This document shows, one piece after another, positions 13,606 to 14,240 of a DNA stretch of 14,240 nt. The DNA comes from an uncultured Acidobacteriota bacterium (GTDB lineage Bacteria; Acidobacteriota; Terriglobia; Bryobacterales; Bryobacteraceae), in assembly GCA_937952345.1 (NCBI GenBank), contig CALFYN010001115.1, positions 1 to 14,240 of the forward strand. The letters are read 5' to 3'. A program made the position numbers and the translations under genes. How positions within the stretch are numbered: the first letter of the stretch is position 1; each line of letters opens with the position of its first letter. Below the pieces are notes generated by a model. The model had not been told where the DNA came from, did no database searches, and was given only the letters and a program-made list of their open reading frames with translations.

Positions 13606-14240
13606 CTATTCTGTACAGCCGAAGCAAACCAGCGCCAATCCGTTACGGAACGGCCCGGGCCTGTATCCGAACTGCGGCTTGATCGCAAACTGCCCCTTCC
13701 GGTCGATGTAGCCCCAGCTCCCATCGGAACCGGATGGTCCACAATGACGCTCGCAGGCGGCCGCGAGGTCTTCCGAGAACGGCCCGGCGTCCTGATAGCG
13801 TGTCTTGAGTACGACTTTACCTGTCGTATCGATGTAAGTAACGCTGCCGCCTTCCAAAATCGGGGCCCAGCCACCCCTAAAGCCAACTCCCTGCTCAGTA
13901 CCGTGTTTTGGAATGGCGATATCTCCGCTGCGGTTCACGAAACCCTGGTCTGTCTCAGCCAGGCCATGGTGGAATTCGGCAGCCCACATGTACCGTGGCG
14001 CGAGGGCAAACCGGCCCGACTTGTCAATGAACCCCATCGGCGCGAAGATGCCGGCGGTCGCCGAGGCGCTCGCCAGCCCTTCCGAAAAGCGCCCTCCGCG
14101 TCCGTACTTCGCAGGCAGCACGTATTTCCCCGTGCGGTCGATATAGCCGATTCGAGCCTGCGCCAGATCATTGCCGCGGCACAGGCCGGTACACACCGGC
14201 GCCAACCCTTCGGAGAATGACTTCGCCCAATGGAAGCGGG
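13606..14240 (-). CDS. WG-repeat protein, 5'-partial
   Basis: The C-terminal part of a WG-repeat (KWG Leptospira-type) protein. Repeats of the form GYID-x-x-G-x-x-V/A-x-x-P-x-(Y/F) followed by FSEGLA are seen about five times: GYIDRTGKYVLPAKY, GFIDKSGRFALAPRY, a degenerate GFVNRSGDIAIP, TYIDTTGKVVLKTRY and GYIDRKGQFAIKPQF. The frame remains open to the window edge, and the last visible codons read FHWAKSFSEGL, another repeat, so the TTG at 14205 is not the start. The tail ends CFGCTE. Such repeats form beta-rich scaffolds of unknown partner. The third repeat is diverged, and no enzymatic domain is visible here. It is the first visible gene of the cluster that ends with the propeller gene. Confidence 0.88.
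   Translation of the reverse strand, partial: RFHWAKSFSEGLAPVCTGLCRGNDLAQARIGYIDRTGKYVLPAKYGRGGRFSEGLASASATAGIFAPMGFIDKSGRFALAPRYMWAAEFHHGLAETDQGFVNRSGDIAIPKHGTEQGVGFRGGWAPILEGGSVTYIDTTGKVVLKTRYQDAGPFSEDLAAACERHCGPSGSDGSWGYIDRKGQFAIKPQFGYRPGPFRNGLALVCFGCTE

Overview
The window is GC-rich bacterial chromosome with tightly packed genes. No stretch longer than 300 bases lacks a gene; the largest gap is 137 bases (9776-9912). The protein families suggest a Solibacter/Bryobacter-like member of the Acidobacteriota: BACON-domain and CnaB-like secreted proteins, large signal-less Asp-box propeller proteins, a PEP-CTERM protein, WG repeats and B12-type radical SAM proteins. This is inference from gene content; no rRNA or marker gene is present. 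I see no tRNA, rRNA, CRISPR array, insertion sequence or integrase.

Layout. (1) 1-1996, plus strand: the C-terminal part of a GT4 glycosyltransferase that enters from outside the window, then a small PEP-CTERM protein with a laminin-B-like domain. (2) 1993-3924, minus strand: a sugar-nucleotide epimerase/dehydratase whose stop codon overlaps that of the PEP-CTERM gene, and upstream of it a class I methyltransferase with a zinc-ribbon (Trm112-like) N-terminus. (3) 3929-6096, minus strand: a compact operon reading small beta-rich protein, PAAR spike protein, B12-binding radical SAM enzyme, with the methyltransferase of region 2 continuing it 4 nt after the radical SAM stop. (4) 6218-9775, minus strand: an 1185-residue secreted modular protein (PPC-like domain, two CnaB-like domains, four BACON domains, three copies of a C-terminal module). 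(5) 9913-14240, minus strand: a WG-repeat protein entering from outside the window, a small membrane protein, a 54-residue charged protein and a 1079-residue Asp-box beta-propeller protein without a signal peptide, closely spaced.

Together the window looks like a cell-surface and envelope region: glycan building (GT4, epimerase), secreted adhesive or carbohydrate-associated proteins (PEP-CTERM, BACON), and a contractile-injection spike tip (PAAR) in one transcription unit with two SAM-dependent enzymes. The two most unusual blocks are the PAAR/radical-SAM/methyltransferase operon and the WG/small-protein/propeller cluster. In the latter, the small genes start beside strong hairpins that overlap their ribosome binding sites. 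Base composition also switches sharply near 9.8-9.9 kb between two genes on the same strand.
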